The notes beneath the pieces are model-generated. The model was not told the origin of the DNA. It worked only from the letters and a program-made list of their open reading frames with translations, and searched no databases. 64,000 nucleotides of DNA, taken from the NCBI RefSeq assembly GCF_900110465.1, contig NZ_FODV01000001.1, positions 496,001 to 560,000 of the forward strand. The letters are read 5' to 3'. Shown one piece after another: positions 7,836 to 16,299 of this stretch (the first letter of the stretch is position 1; every line of letters starts with the position of its first letter). The stretch is from Halogranum amylolyticum (lineage in GTDB: Archaea > Halobacteriota > Halobacteria > Halobacteriales > Haloferacaceae). Made by a program: the position numbers and the translations under genes.

Positions 7836-9074
7836 ATGACGCTCGACCCCGTCCACGTCGACGGCATCGCGCGACTGGCCTCCGCCATCGCCGACGGCGT
7901 GGACGACAGCGACCACGACGGGTTCGCGGAGACGGTCTGGAGCGACTGGCTCGACCCGCTGCATCGGAGCGGTCGAAAAGTCGTCGAACCGCTCGGCGAA
8001 CAGCGGTTGCGAGCGGCCGCCATCGACGACGTCGCGCTCGCGGAGACGCCGTTCCCGACGGTCCACGGCCTCGACTCGGGGACGATCAACCCGACGACGT
8101 TCAAGAACGGCCTCGTCCTCGACGTCGCGCAGGCGGCGATGGCCTGCGTTCCGACCGACCTCGACCTCCACCGTTCGCGGAGCCTCGTCGCCACCGTCCA
8201 CTCCAACGACGCGACCGCCCACTTCCCCGAAGACTGGGTCCACTACGACGACGGCTACGGCCGCCGGCGCGTGCTACACGCTCCCCGCGTCTCTCGGTTC
8301 GCCGAGGGCGTCGTCCACGCGCTGTCGCTCTACTTGGCGGAGAGCGACCACGCGCTCGTCCACGCCAACACCGTCGAGGACCTGCTCCTGCTCGACGGCC
8401 CGCTCTACCCCAAGGAACTGCTGAACTGGCAGGACCGCGACGCGGAGTTGGGCGAACTCGCCCGCGAGGCAAAGCCCCGCAGTATCGTCGAGAACTACGT
8501 CCGTCTCGTCGAGACGTTCGTCGAGAAGGACGTCCCGCTCGCCGGCTTCATCAAGAACCCCTCGTCGAAGCTCATCACCCAGACCGTCCGCGACAAGGGC
8601 GTCGACGCCCCGTGGGCCGACGACACGGCGCTGTTCGCGCGACTGCTCGAACGCCGGGAGGACGGCGAGCGACTGACCGACGACCTCACCTTCACCTCGT
8701 GGTTCGTCTCCCGCGGAGGGTCCGACCGGACGCTCGCCGCCGACGGCGACGCGCTCGGTGTCGAACGAACGTTGGATCCGAAGCAGTACGAGGTGACATT
8801 CTTCGTCGTCTACGAACCGCGGCGCGACCTGCTCTACCGGGTCGAGGCGCCCTACGCGTTCACCAAGGAGTCCGAGATTCGGCAGGCGCTGACGACGCAG
8901 GTGTTACGTGACGTCGCCGCCACACGAGGGCCGCCGGAGGCCATCGACAAGGCCGACGAACTCGCCCGCGTGGGCGCACGGGAGAAGACGGCGCTCCGTC
9001 GAAAGCTGGAGGACCACTTCGAGACGGAGTCGGTCAAGACGTACGACGACGCTCGGTGGGGGGCGGAGTACTGA
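7836..9074 (+). CDS. nurA: NurA-domain 5'-3' nuclease
   Basis: 412-residue nuclease that, with the HerA hexameric translocase, resects DNA double-strand breaks ahead of Rad50-Mre11-guided recombination. Recognised motifs are GLDSGT (about residues 78-83, with the metal-binding Asp80), LLLDGPLYP near residue 186, FIKNPSS near 238 and YRVEAPYAF near 334. Its partner herA starts 580 bp downstream on the same strand; a minus-strand gene lies between. A leaderless start is likely (CTACACTTTTAG about 30 bp upstream). Confidence 0.85.
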   Translation: MTLDPVHVDGIARLASAIADGVDDSDHDGFAETVWSDWLDPLHRSGRKVVEPLGEQRLRAAAIDDVALAETPFPTVHGLDSGTINPTTFKNGLVLDVAQAAMACVPTDLDLHRSRSLVATVHSNDATAHFPEDWVHYDDGYGRRRVLHAPRVSRFAEGVVHALSLYLAESDHALVHANTVEDLLLLDGPLYPKELLNWQDRDAELGELAREAKPRSIVENYVRLVETFVEKDVPLAGFIKNPSSKLITQTVRDKGVDAPWADDTALFARLLERREDGERLTDDLTFTSWFVSRGGSDRTLAADGDALGVERTLDPKQYEVTFFVVYEPRRDLLYRVEAPYAFTKESEIRQALTTQVLRDVAATRGPPEAIDKADELARVGAREKTALRRKLEDHFETESVKTYDDARWGAEY

Positions 9075-9217
9075 GAGGGGTTCTCGTCGAATCTCATCGA
9101 TTTTCTCCACGGAATCGAACCCTGTGGTTCGCCGGGTGTCTCTGATCTTCCGGTTGGCGACGATAACCCCTATGAGCGTCGTCGCCGACGGTGATTCGGC
9201 CGGCGCTTGCCGACCGG

Positions 9218-9559
9218 TCAGGCCGTCCCCGGTTTCTGTTTGATGACCTCTATCTCGACGTCGTCCTCCGCGACGCCGATGCGGGCGAACTGCGTCCGGA
9301 TGTGTTCCTCGGCGGCCGAAAGCGCGTTCTCTTTCGTCTCGAACCCGCGCGGCATCGGTGTGTCGAAGGCGACGCGGATCTCCCGGCCGTCGACGGTCAT
9401 CGGCGACCCGCCGCTCTCGACCTCGTAGAACTCGTCGCAGACCCAGACGTAGGGTGCGTTCTCGTCGGGTGCACCCTTGTACGACGGCGCTTCCTCACCG
9501 CGCTCGAAGATCGTCCCCGTGAGCGCTGTGCCGCCGCCGTGACCGCGAACTAACAACAT
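9218..9559 (-). CDS. Conserved haloarchaeal hypothetical protein between nurA and herA
   Basis: 113-residue acidic protein beginning MLLVRGHGGGTALTGTIFER. It seems to have a small N-terminal beta part (PYVWVCDEFYEVESGG) and a C-terminal alpha-beta part ending IEVIKQKPGTA. I believe it belongs to one of the haloarchaeal DUF families (perhaps DUF7113), but I cannot confirm the number. It is oriented against nurA and herA, divergent from herA with a shared 95-bp promoter region, so a repair link is only positional. Confidence 0.65.
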   Translation of the reverse strand: MLLVRGHGGGTALTGTIFERGEEAPSYKGAPDENAPYVWVCDEFYEVESGGSPMTVDGREIRVAFDTPMPRGFETKENALSAAEEHIRTQFARIGVAEDDVEIEVIKQKPGTA

Positions 9560-9654
9560 ACTCGGATTTCGCGCCCGACACGTAAAAGCCGTGCGAGCGG
9601 TTCGCCGTGAGCGGGAGGGAAAGGCCCTTGACGACCCACTCCGTGGCCACCTAC

Positions 9655-11523
9655 ATGACTCTCGAGGACTTCACCGACTTCTCCTCCGACGACGCCGACG
9701 GCGAGAGCGAGGAGGCCGACGACGCGGCCGACCCCGGCGGAGACGTGACGACGTCGTCGCCGACGGCGGACGCCGGGAACGGTGTCGAGGCGGACGACAC
9801 CGACGGGGCGGGTGATAGCTTCGAACGGTTCGCCGTCGAGACGGTCGGGCGGGACCGCGGTATCGGCACCGTCTCGGTCTCGCAGGGGCTCCGCGTCGCT
9901 GAGGACGGTGAGGAGACCGAACTTCGGGCGTTCGTCACCACAGGCAACCGCGAATCCGTCCGCCTCGGGAAGTACCTCCTCGTCCCGTACCCCGACGACG
10001 AGACGCTGTTCTGCCGGATCACCTCCCTGGAGTACGCACAGGAGTTCCAGACCGACGACGCCACCGAGATTCACGCTCGACGGGCGATGCGACAGGACGA
10101 CTTCGAGGAACGTGACTACAAGTTCATGGCGTCGCTGGAACCCGTCGCGGTGCTCTACCGCGAGGGCGAGGAGTTGAAACGACGGATGACCGACCGCGTC
10201 CCCAAACCCGGAGCGGTCGTCGCCGAGGCGACCGACAGCGAACAGATCAAGACGGGGCTGAAGATCCCCGAAGACGGCGTGTTCCTCGGTCATCTCTCGG
10301 TCGGTGGCGAGAAGGTCCGAACCGCAGCGGAACCGCCGACCATCGACTACCGCCTGAAGGACGACTACCGCGACGGCGACCCGCTCGTGTTCCGGCACAC
10401 GCTCGTCGCCGGCGGCACCGGATCGGGGAAGACCCACGGTTCGAAGAACATCCTCCGGCAGTACCTCACCGACGAGCGGACCTACACGATGGACGACGGC
10501 CGCGAGGTCCAGACCGCTGTCGTCCAGTTCGACCCGCAGGACGAGTACGCACAGATGCACGACGACAACCCCGAGTTGGACGCCGAGTTCGCTCGACGAC
10601 TCGACCGGGAGGGCGTCGCCTACGGCGGCCACGACGACACGGTCGCGCTGGTCCCGGAGGTCGCCGGGTCGACGTATCCCGGGACGGGCCACCGCGCCGA
10701 GCAGCTGTCGTTCACCGTCCCGTTCTCGATGGTGAGACGCCGCCCGTGGCTCGTCGCCGGCGCGAGCCTCAACGACAACCAGTACAACGCGCTGACGCTC
10801 CTCTTGGATCGGTTCTTCCGCGACTACGGCGACTCGGGAACGTACCGCCAGTTCGTCAACTTCCTCGACGACCCGGCACTCAGAGAGGAACTCGACGAGT
10901 CCGGGCGCGTCCACGAGGCGACGTTCGACGCCGTGATGCGGAAGACGCGCACGAAGGCCGCCAACCAGGTGTTCGACCAGGAGGCCCGTCCCATCACGGA
11001 ACTCGTCCACGACCTCGTCCGTCCAGGAGGACTGTCGGTCGTCCCGACCTACCACGTCAACAACAGTCGGGCGACCGAGATCGTCGTGCTCGCGGTGTCG
11101 AGTCTGCTCGTCGACGAGAAACTGTCGAACAGTCCGGAGTACGATCGGATCAAGGAGACGCCGCTGATCGTCGGGATGGACGAGGCGCACAACTTCCTCA
11201 CCGACGCCGACAGCGTCCAGGCGCGGAAGGTCATCTCGAAGTTCACCGAGGCCGCCAAACAGGGGCGCAAAGAGCGACTCGGCCTCTTTCTCATCACTCA
11301 GGACCCTCAGGACATCGCCGAACCGGTGTTCAAGCAGGTGAACACGAAGGTCGTCCTCAACCTCGGCGACGAAGACGCCATCAAGTCGGTCAACATCCCC
11401 CAGAAGTTGGCGAACAAGGTGCCCTACATGGAGAAGGGCCAGATGGTGGTCTACTCGCCGGACAACTCCGAACCGGTGGAACTGATCGGACTGTCGAAGT
11501 GTCTCACTCGACACGGTGAGTGA
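9655..11523 (+). CDS. herA: HerA-type hexameric DNA translocase ATPase
   Basis: 622-residue FtsK/HerA-superfamily ATPase that pumps DNA into NurA during end resection. After a disordered Asp/Glu-rich N terminus (residues 1-60) comes a HAS-barrel-like beta region, then Walker A GGTGSGKTHG at about residues 253-262 and Walker B IVGMDEAHNFL at about 503-513; LFLITQDPQDI is the sensor region. The C terminus (VELIGLSKCLTRHGE) fits the family. Start ATG 9655 is preferred over the in-frame 9607 codon because a TATA-like AAAGGCCCTT sits about 27 bp upstream. The 3' end runs into a series of hairpin repeats. Confidence 0.88.
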   Translation: MTLEDFTDFSSDDADGESEEADDAADPGGDVTTSSPTADAGNGVEADDTDGAGDSFERFAVETVGRDRGIGTVSVSQGLRVAEDGEETELRAFVTTGNRESVRLGKYLLVPYPDDETLFCRITSLEYAQEFQTDDATEIHARRAMRQDDFEERDYKFMASLEPVAVLYREGEELKRRMTDRVPKPGAVVAEATDSEQIKTGLKIPEDGVFLGHLSVGGEKVRTAAEPPTIDYRLKDDYRDGDPLVFRHTLVAGGTGSGKTHGSKNILRQYLTDERTYTMDDGREVQTAVVQFDPQDEYAQMHDDNPELDAEFARRLDREGVAYGGHDDTVALVPEVAGSTYPGTGHRAEQLSFTVPFSMVRRRPWLVAGASLNDNQYNALTLLLDRFFRDYGDSGTYRQFVNFLDDPALREELDESGRVHEATFDAVMRKTRTKAANQVFDQEARPITELVHDLVRPGGLSVVPTYHVNNSRATEIVVLAVSSLLVDEKLSNSPEYDRIKETPLIVGMDEAHNFLTDADSVQARKVISKFTEAAKQGRKERLGLFLITQDPQDIAEPVFKQVNTKVVLNLGDEDAIKSVNIPQKLANKVPYMEKGQMVVYSPDNSEPVELIGLSKCLTRHGE

Positions 11524-11712
11524 GCGGCCGTGGCCCCTGTGGCCACGGCGATCGAACCAACCGTGGCGGTGCCTGACCCGGCATGGTGAGTAAGCGGCCG
11601 TGGCGCTTGTCGTCGCGGCAGGCCGAATCAGCCGTGCCGATGTCGAGACGACCCCACGGTGAATGAGCAACCGCGGCGCTTGTCGCCGCGGCAGACCGAA
11701 CCAGTCGGGGTC
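11515..11712 (+). repeat. Three imperfect tandem hairpin units behind herA
   Basis: Units begin at 11515, 11585 and 11659 (periods 70 and 74 bp). Each opens GGTGARTRAGC and continues into a hairpin: CCGTGGCC/GGCCACGG in unit 1, CCGTGGCG/CGTCGCGG in unit 2 (with two G-T wobbles) and CCGCGGCG/CGCCGCGG in unit 3, loops CCTGT or CTTGT, then a conserved GAWCNRACCA-like tail. Stems are kept by paired changes, so the structure appears selected. Unit 1 includes the herA stop codon. Possible roles are a 3' processing or termination region, or a non-coding RNA. Confidence 0.6.
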
Positions 11713-11760
11713 GACAAGTTCGCCGTCGAATTTTAACCACCCCCTCGCGTACTGATAGCT

Positions 11761-12180
11761 ATGCCCAAGCGGATTCTCATCCCAATCGACGGCTCTCTGC
11801 AGTCCGCTCGCGCCGTCGAGTTTGCCGTCGACGAATGGCCGGACGCCGAGCTGACGCTGTTGCACGTCATCGACCCTGCTGGAGCGGGGTACGGACCGGG
11901 TACGGGCGTTCCGAGCGGTGCGGAAGAATGGTTCGAGAACGCGAAGACCGACGCCGAGGAACTGCTCTCGGAGGCGACGCCGCGGGACACGGTCGAGGCG
12001 TCGACGATGACCGAGGTCGGTCGTCCCGCACAGACTATCGTCGAGGTGGCCGACGAGGCAGGGTTCGACCACGTGGTGATGGGGAGCCACGGCCGCACCG
12101 GCGTGTCGCGGATCCTCCTCGGGAGCGTCGCCGAAGACGTCGTCCGGAGTTCGACGGTGCCGGTGACGGTCGTCCGATAG
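11761..12180 (+). CDS. Universal stress protein, UspA family
   Basis: 139-residue single Usp domain. It starts MPKRILIPIDGSLQSARAVE and ends in the ATP-binding pattern MGSHGRTGVSRILLGSVAE (about residues 107-125), so it should belong to the nucleotide-binding subgroup. Haloarchaea carry dozens of such genes and specific roles are not known. GAATTTTAACC about 27 bp before the ATG marks a leaderless promoter. A T-rich stretch (TTGTTTTTC, about 12203-12211) after the stop may end the transcript. Confidence 0.88.
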   Translation: MPKRILIPIDGSLQSARAVEFAVDEWPDAELTLLHVIDPAGAGYGPGTGVPSGAEEWFENAKTDAEELLSEATPRDTVEASTMTEVGRPAQTIVEVADEAGFDHVVMGSHGRTGVSRILLGSVAEDVVRSSTVPVTVVR

Positions 12181-12330
12181 ACGTTCGTGTTAACTGTGAT
12201 ATTGTTTTTCGAAAGATCCTCGTCAGCGACTCGAATCGGGTGACATTCGTGTAACCAGGTGACGTTTGTAACGAGGCAACCTCGACCGGGAGCGTGTCCG
12301 TATTATCTCTCCCGTCCCAACCCGGAGTCG

Positions 12331-13002
12331 ATGGAGTTCGACGAAGTCATCGAGACGCGACGTTCAGTCCACCAGTACACAGACGAGGAGATCGACGACG
12401 ACACCCTCGAGGCGATCTTCGAGCAGGTCCGGTACGCGCCGTCGAGTTTTAATCTCCAGCCGTGGGAGTTCCTCGTCGTCCGCGACGACGACAACCTCGA
12501 ACGGCTGCAGGAGGTCGCGAACGGCCAGGAGACTGTCGCCGAGGCGGCCGCGACGGTCGTCGTCCTCGGCAACACCGATCCCTCGGCGCACGCCGACCGC
12601 GTCTTCGACGACTGGCTCGACAAGGAGTACATCCCGAGCGATGAGGTCCGAGACAACCTGCTCGGCGTCGTCGAGAACATGTCGGAGCTACCCGTCGAAG
12701 AGCGTCGCGTCTGGACCACCCGGAGCACGTCGCTGGCGACGATGGCGCTGATGCACGCCGCGTGGGATCACGGCGTCGCCTCCTGCCCGATGGAGGGGTT
12801 CGACGCGGACGCGCTCGTCGACGAGTTCGCCGTCGACGAGGGGTACGAGCCGGTCATGCTCGTGACACTCGGCTACGCGCCGGAGGACGCCGCCGACCAG
12901 GAGAATGCCCGGAAGTTCCGCCGTTCCGTCGACGAGATCGTCCACTTCGAGACGTTCGACCCCGAGCAGTCCGAGACGGCGACCGCTCCCGCCGACGACT
13001 GA
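12331..13002 (+). CDS. Nitroreductase family protein
   Basis: 223-residue FMN-dependent oxidoreductase. N-terminal signature FDEVIETRRSVHQYTDEEI and APSSFNLQPWEF (about residues 37-48) bind FMN phosphate and the dimer partner; the C-terminal ATMALMHAAWDHGVASCPMEGF and LVTLGYAPED complete the fold. The frame is open back to 12259, but ATG 12331 matches the family start, with CGTATTATCTC about 27 bp upstream. Substrate unknown. Confidence 0.85.
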   Translation: MEFDEVIETRRSVHQYTDEEIDDDTLEAIFEQVRYAPSSFNLQPWEFLVVRDDDNLERLQEVANGQETVAEAAATVVVLGNTDPSAHADRVFDDWLDKEYIPSDEVRDNLLGVVENMSELPVEERRVWTTRSTSLATMALMHAAWDHGVASCPMEGFDADALVDEFAVDEGYEPVMLVTLGYAPEDAADQENARKFRRSVDEIVHFETFDPEQSETATAPADD

Positions 13003-13131
13003 AGTCGATCGGACACCGGGTGGCCCGAGAGACACCTTCTTCGACCCGAAACTCGACTCCGCGATCCTCACCGTCGGGCCCCTGCGCGACGTTCCGTACC
13101 GTTTATACCGCCACCTGAACAAAGCGCAGAC

Positions 13132-13506
13132 ATGGTCAAAGAGCAGAAGCAGGTTCGAGAACTCCAGGAGGGCAGCTACGTCATCATGGAGGACGCCGCG
13201 TGTAAGATCAACCACTACAGCACGGCGAAGCCGGGTAAACACGGCAGCGCCAAGGCTCGCGTCGAGGGGAAGGGCGTCTTCGACGAGAAGAAGCGCAGCC
13301 TTAGCCAGCCGGTCGACGCGAAGATCTGGGTTCCGATCATCGAGCGGAAACAGGGGCAGGTCGTCTCCGTCACGGGTAGCGACGCCCAGATCATGGACCT
13401 CGACACCTACGAGACGTTCACGATGCGCATCCCCGAGGGCGAGGACTTCTCGCCCGAAGACGAGATCGAGTACCTCGAGTACGAGGGCCAGCGTAAGGTA
13501 GTGTAA
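13132..13506 (+). CDS. eif5A: Translation factor aIF5A
   Basis: 124-residue archaeal homologue of eIF5A, which binds the ribosomal E site and relieves stalling. The hypusine loop [14 protein letters not shown] is intact and the modified lysine should be Lys36 (PGK-HG). The OB-fold C domain follows (residues about 70-124). TATA-like CGTTTATACC lies about 27 bp upstream. The stop overlaps the ATG of the agmatinase-like gene (TAATG), and the deoxyhypusine synthase gene is 3.6 kb downstream on the same strand, so substrate and modifying enzymes lie close together. Confidence 0.95.
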   Translation: MVKEQKQVRELQEGSYVIMEDAACKINHYSTAKPGKHGSAKARVEGKGVFDEKKRSLSQPVDAKIWVPIIERKQGQVVSVTGSDAQIMDLDTYETFTMRIPEGEDFSPEDEIEYLEYEGQRKVV

Positions 13507-14372
13507 TGTTTCCCGGGGCGACCGCCGACCGCAGCGACGCAGCGTACGTGGTCGTCGGCGCTCCACTCGACGTCTCGACGTCGTTCCAGCCCGGAACGCG
13601 CTTCGGGCCGAATCGAGTGCGGAAGTACGCCGAGACGTACGACGACTACGACCGACGAACCGAGCAGTTCTTCTCCGAACTCGGTGTCCACGACGCGGGC
13701 GACGTCCGCGCGTGGGACGACACCCCAGCCTACGTCGAGTGGCTACGCGGTACGCTGACCGACGTGGTCTGGGACGACGCGCTCCCGATCACCGTCGGCG
13801 GCGAACACACCGTCTCCGCTGCGGGCGTCGCCGCCGTCGACCCGGACGTGTTCGTCTGTCTGGACGCCCACCTCGACCTCCGCGACGACTACGACGGCAA
13901 CCCGTGGAGTCACGCGTCCGTCACCCGCCGGATCCTCGACGGGTGGCCGGACGACGGTGAGAACGACGCGGGCGACGGAGACGCCGCGGGTGGTGCCGAC
14001 GAGGCGACCGTCCTCGGGGCGCGAACCGGGTCGCCCGAGGAGTGGGAACGTGCCGAGGCCGACGACGTGACCGTCGTCCCGCCGGAGGAGGTCGCAGACT
14101 GGACGCCCGACTTCGACGACGACACCAGCGTCTACCTGAGCGTCGACGTCGACGCCGCCGACCCCGGGTTCGCACCGGGGACGGGGACGATGGAACCGTT
14201 CGGGTTGGCGCCGCGAGAACTACGCGACGTCGTCCGCACGGTCGCGCCCTACACGACGGGGTTCGACGTCGTCGAGGTGAACGACCGCGACGACGGACAG
14301 GCCGCGGCGCTCGCCGGGAAGTTACTGAGAGAGTTCGTCTTCTCGCACGCCGGACACACCGCACAGTCGTAG
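13506..14372 (+). CDS. speB: Agmatinase-like ureohydrolase coupled to aIF5A
   Basis: 288-residue arginase/agmatinase family enzyme. The binuclear Mn site is complete: His in GGEHT (about residue 101), DAHLD (Asp120, His122, Asp124) and SVDVDAADPGFAPGTGT (about 213-229). It has an extra acidic loop around residues 153-165. The ATG overlaps the aIF5A stop by one base. In Haloferax volcanii hypusination has been reported to pass through an agmatinyl-lysine intermediate that an agmatinase-like enzyme hydrolyses, so this protein may act on aIF5A itself instead of, or as well as, free agmatine. Confidence 0.88.
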   Translation: MFPGATADRSDAAYVVVGAPLDVSTSFQPGTRFGPNRVRKYAETYDDYDRRTEQFFSELGVHDAGDVRAWDDTPAYVEWLRGTLTDVVWDDALPITVGGEHTVSAAGVAAVDPDVFVCLDAHLDLRDDYDGNPWSHASVTRRILDGWPDDGENDAGDGDAAGGADEATVLGARTGSPEEWERAEADDVTVVPPEEVADWTPDFDDDTSVYLSVDVDAADPGFAPGTGTMEPFGLAPRELRDVVRTVAPYTTGFDVVEVNDRDDGQAAALAGKLLREFVFSHAGHTAQS

Positions 14373-14409
14373 CTCTTCGATCCCTTTGTCCTCCACGTAG
14401 CTCACGGAT

Positions 14410-14431
14410 ACCGGAGCAACGGCTCTCCGGT
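14410..14431 (+). terminator. Hairpin between speB and the 35-residue gene
   Basis: ACCGGAG and CTCCGGT form a perfect 7-bp stem with an 8-base loop, in the short space between convergent genes. No T-run follows, so termination is only a possibility. Confidence 0.3.
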
Positions 14432-14466
14432 TGCGATCGTCGGAGAAACGAGCGGTGCGAGGTCAG

Positions 14467-14574
14467 CTATCGCTTGACCTTACCGAGTAGGCTCTTTCCT
14501 TTGCGCATGATACGTCGCTGCGTCCGTCGTGGAAGACTTCGCCACGCGTACATCGCTTTGCGGAATTTACCCAT
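14467..14574 (-). CDS. Very small, highly basic protein (35 aa)
   Basis: Starts MGKFRKAMYAWRSLPRRTQR and ends KGKSLLGKVKR; about one third of the residues are Lys or Arg and there is not a single Asp or Glu, a sharp contrast with the acidic proteome around it. A Shine-Dalgarno-like GAGAGGTG lies 8-15 bases before ATG 14574, which is unusual here and argues for a real gene. The amphipathic basic helices suggest RNA, ribosome or membrane binding. Function unknown. Confidence 0.55.
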   Translation of the reverse strand: MGKFRKAMYAWRSLPRRTQRRIMRKGKSLLGKVKR

Positions 14575-14687
14575 AGTGGACACCTCTCGTTGATAGCGAC
14601 CCGTACCCGAGGGCACGAGCGCGGCTATCTCTACTTCCGTGACACGGAAAACGCTGGTGGGCGTCGGTCGCCGGGGTTCCGCCTGTC

Positions 14688-16211
14688 TCACGTCCCGGCG
14701 GGACACTGGTGTTCGAGCAGTTCGACCCGCTTCGTGGGCTCCGGACCGTCGAGTCGGGTCGGCTGTTGGACGTAGCCGACGGTGAGCGACGTCAACTCGT
14801 CCTCGTGGTCGCTGTTCCACCGGTGACAGAGGTAGTCGGCAAACCCACGGCGGAGACGCGTGTCACCGCCCCAGCGGACGTCCTGGAGGTACTTCCGCCA
14901 GCGGGCGCTCGGGTAGGTCCGGTCAACCTCGTCCGGTTTCTCCCAGTCGACGTCCGACCCCCGGAAGGCGTCGACCCGCTCGCCGGAGTCGAGACGGCCG
15001 GGGACGACGAACCAGCCGTCGACGTTCAGCGGCGCGGGGGCGAACATGTTCCAGCGGAACTGTCCGGGGTCGACGTTCGACTCCACCACCTCGGGCGTGT
15101 CGACGACGCCGATAGACGCGGCGTTCCAGAGGAGGACGACCACCAGAAGCACGCTGACGACCGCCGGAGCGACGCGGTCGGACAGCGTCGTCCACCGGGC
15201 CCCCCCGCCGAACGCCATCGTCGGCAACAGGTCGTCGACGGTGCGCCCGGTCCTCGCGACGCGTGTGCGGCGTCGCACCGGGTCGACGACCCGACGCTCG
15301 ACCGGCTCCCAGACGACCGGCGGGAGGAACGCCAGGAGTCCACAGACCGAGACGAGCGGGAAGATCCCCAGTTTCATCGTCGCCAGCATCCCGAGATGCA
15401 TCCCGACGAAGAGCGCGGCGAACCCCGCCCGTGTCCGTCCGGTGAGGAGCACCAAGAGTGGCGACGTGACGACCATGAGGAGCCAGAGTTCGCCGAACAC
15501 GCGGAGGAGGGTCGGGTAGTTCGCGAGGATGTCGCCGAGAAACACCGTCAGCTGGTCGAGGCTGAACACCTGTAGGATGGCCGTCCCGTCGAGCCAGACG
15601 TCGCCGCGCAGTTTGACGACCGCGTTGGTCGCGTAGACGAGGACGACCTGCACCAACAGTGCCGCCGAGGCGACGGAGGCGACGAGCGGTTCCGGAACGC
15701 GGTCGGTCACGACGGTAACGGACTCAACACTGCCGCGGCGGAGCGCGTCGACGGACCACCGACGACCCAGCGGGAGGAACAGCCCCCAGAACAACAGTCG
15801 ACGCAGCAGCGAGTCGCCGCCGTTGAGGACGTACGGGTTGCGGGCGTGCAGCGAGACGAGAAGCAGCCACGAGAGGAAGAGCGTCGTCTTCGTCCGGTAG
15901 CCGACGAGCAGCGACAGGGCCAGGAGGCCAGCGACGACGAAGAGCGCGACCTGTAGCCACGCGTCGCCGGAGAGCGCGTGCAGTGAATACGTCGCGAAAG
16001 CCGGGTAGCTGGCGGCGAGCAGTGACCGCGGGAGTGTCCCCGCGTCGGTGTAGAAGGCGACGAGGTTGCGCGAACGGAGGAGGAGATCCGCGAGGAGCAC
16101 GAGCGCGAGCGAGACGCGGAGCGCGGCCAGCGCACGCACGTCGACGCCGACCCGTTGTGCGATCGCCGTCCGGCCACGAGACAGAAGCCGAGACCCGGAC
16201 TGGAGGGACAT
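14688..16211 (-). CDS. HTTM-domain membrane protein
   Basis: 507-residue integral membrane protein of the HTTM (horizontally transferred transmembrane) family, related to vitamin-K-dependent gamma-carboxylase. After a short basic N terminus it has about ten to twelve spans; family-typical segments are LAALRVSLALVLLADLLLRS, FYTDAGTLPRS and LHARNPYVLNGGDSLLRRL (residues about 120-138), where the Asn-Gly-Gly-Asp is conserved. The last 130 residues are soluble (ending EPTKRVELLEHQCPAGT) and probably extracellular. Biochemical role in archaea is unknown. Divergent from the Nif3 gene. Confidence 0.8.
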   Translation of the reverse strand: MSLQSGSRLLSRGRTAIAQRVGVDVRALAALRVSLALVLLADLLLRSRNLVAFYTDAGTLPRSLLAASYPAFATYSLHALSGDAWLQVALFVVAGLLALSLLVGYRTKTTLFLSWLLLVSLHARNPYVLNGGDSLLRRLLFWGLFLPLGRRWSVDALRRGSVESVTVVTDRVPEPLVASVASAALLVQVVLVYATNAVVKLRGDVWLDGTAILQVFSLDQLTVFLGDILANYPTLLRVFGELWLLMVVTSPLLVLLTGRTRAGFAALFVGMHLGMLATMKLGIFPLVSVCGLLAFLPPVVWEPVERRVVDPVRRRTRVARTGRTVDDLLPTMAFGGGARWTTLSDRVAPAVVSVLLVVVLLWNAASIGVVDTPEVVESNVDPGQFRWNMFAPAPLNVDGWFVVPGRLDSGERVDAFRGSDVDWEKPDEVDRTYPSARWRKYLQDVRWGGDTRLRRGFADYLCHRWNSDHEDELTSLTVGYVQQPTRLDGPEPTKRVELLEHQCPAGT

Positions 16212-16299
16212 ACTCCTGGTGGTCGTGTCCGTCCGTGAATAGTTTGTGTTCCCGCCGTCGAGCGGGGGTTACAAGCGACCGCCGCGCCACGTCTCGACC

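Noticed and set aside
11515..11712. CRISPR array
   Set aside because: Only three units, repeats are imperfect over most of their length, no unique spacers of constant size and no cas genes.
9550..12090. 846-codon open frame on the minus strand opposite herA and the stress protein gene
   Set aside because: It is antisense to two well-recognised genes, has no family resemblance, and reflects G+C-rich codons without stops in the complementary frame.
13506..14372. Arginase or formimidoylglutamase
   Set aside because: The motifs alone do not separate these, but the one-base overlap with aIF5A favours an agmatinase-like role.
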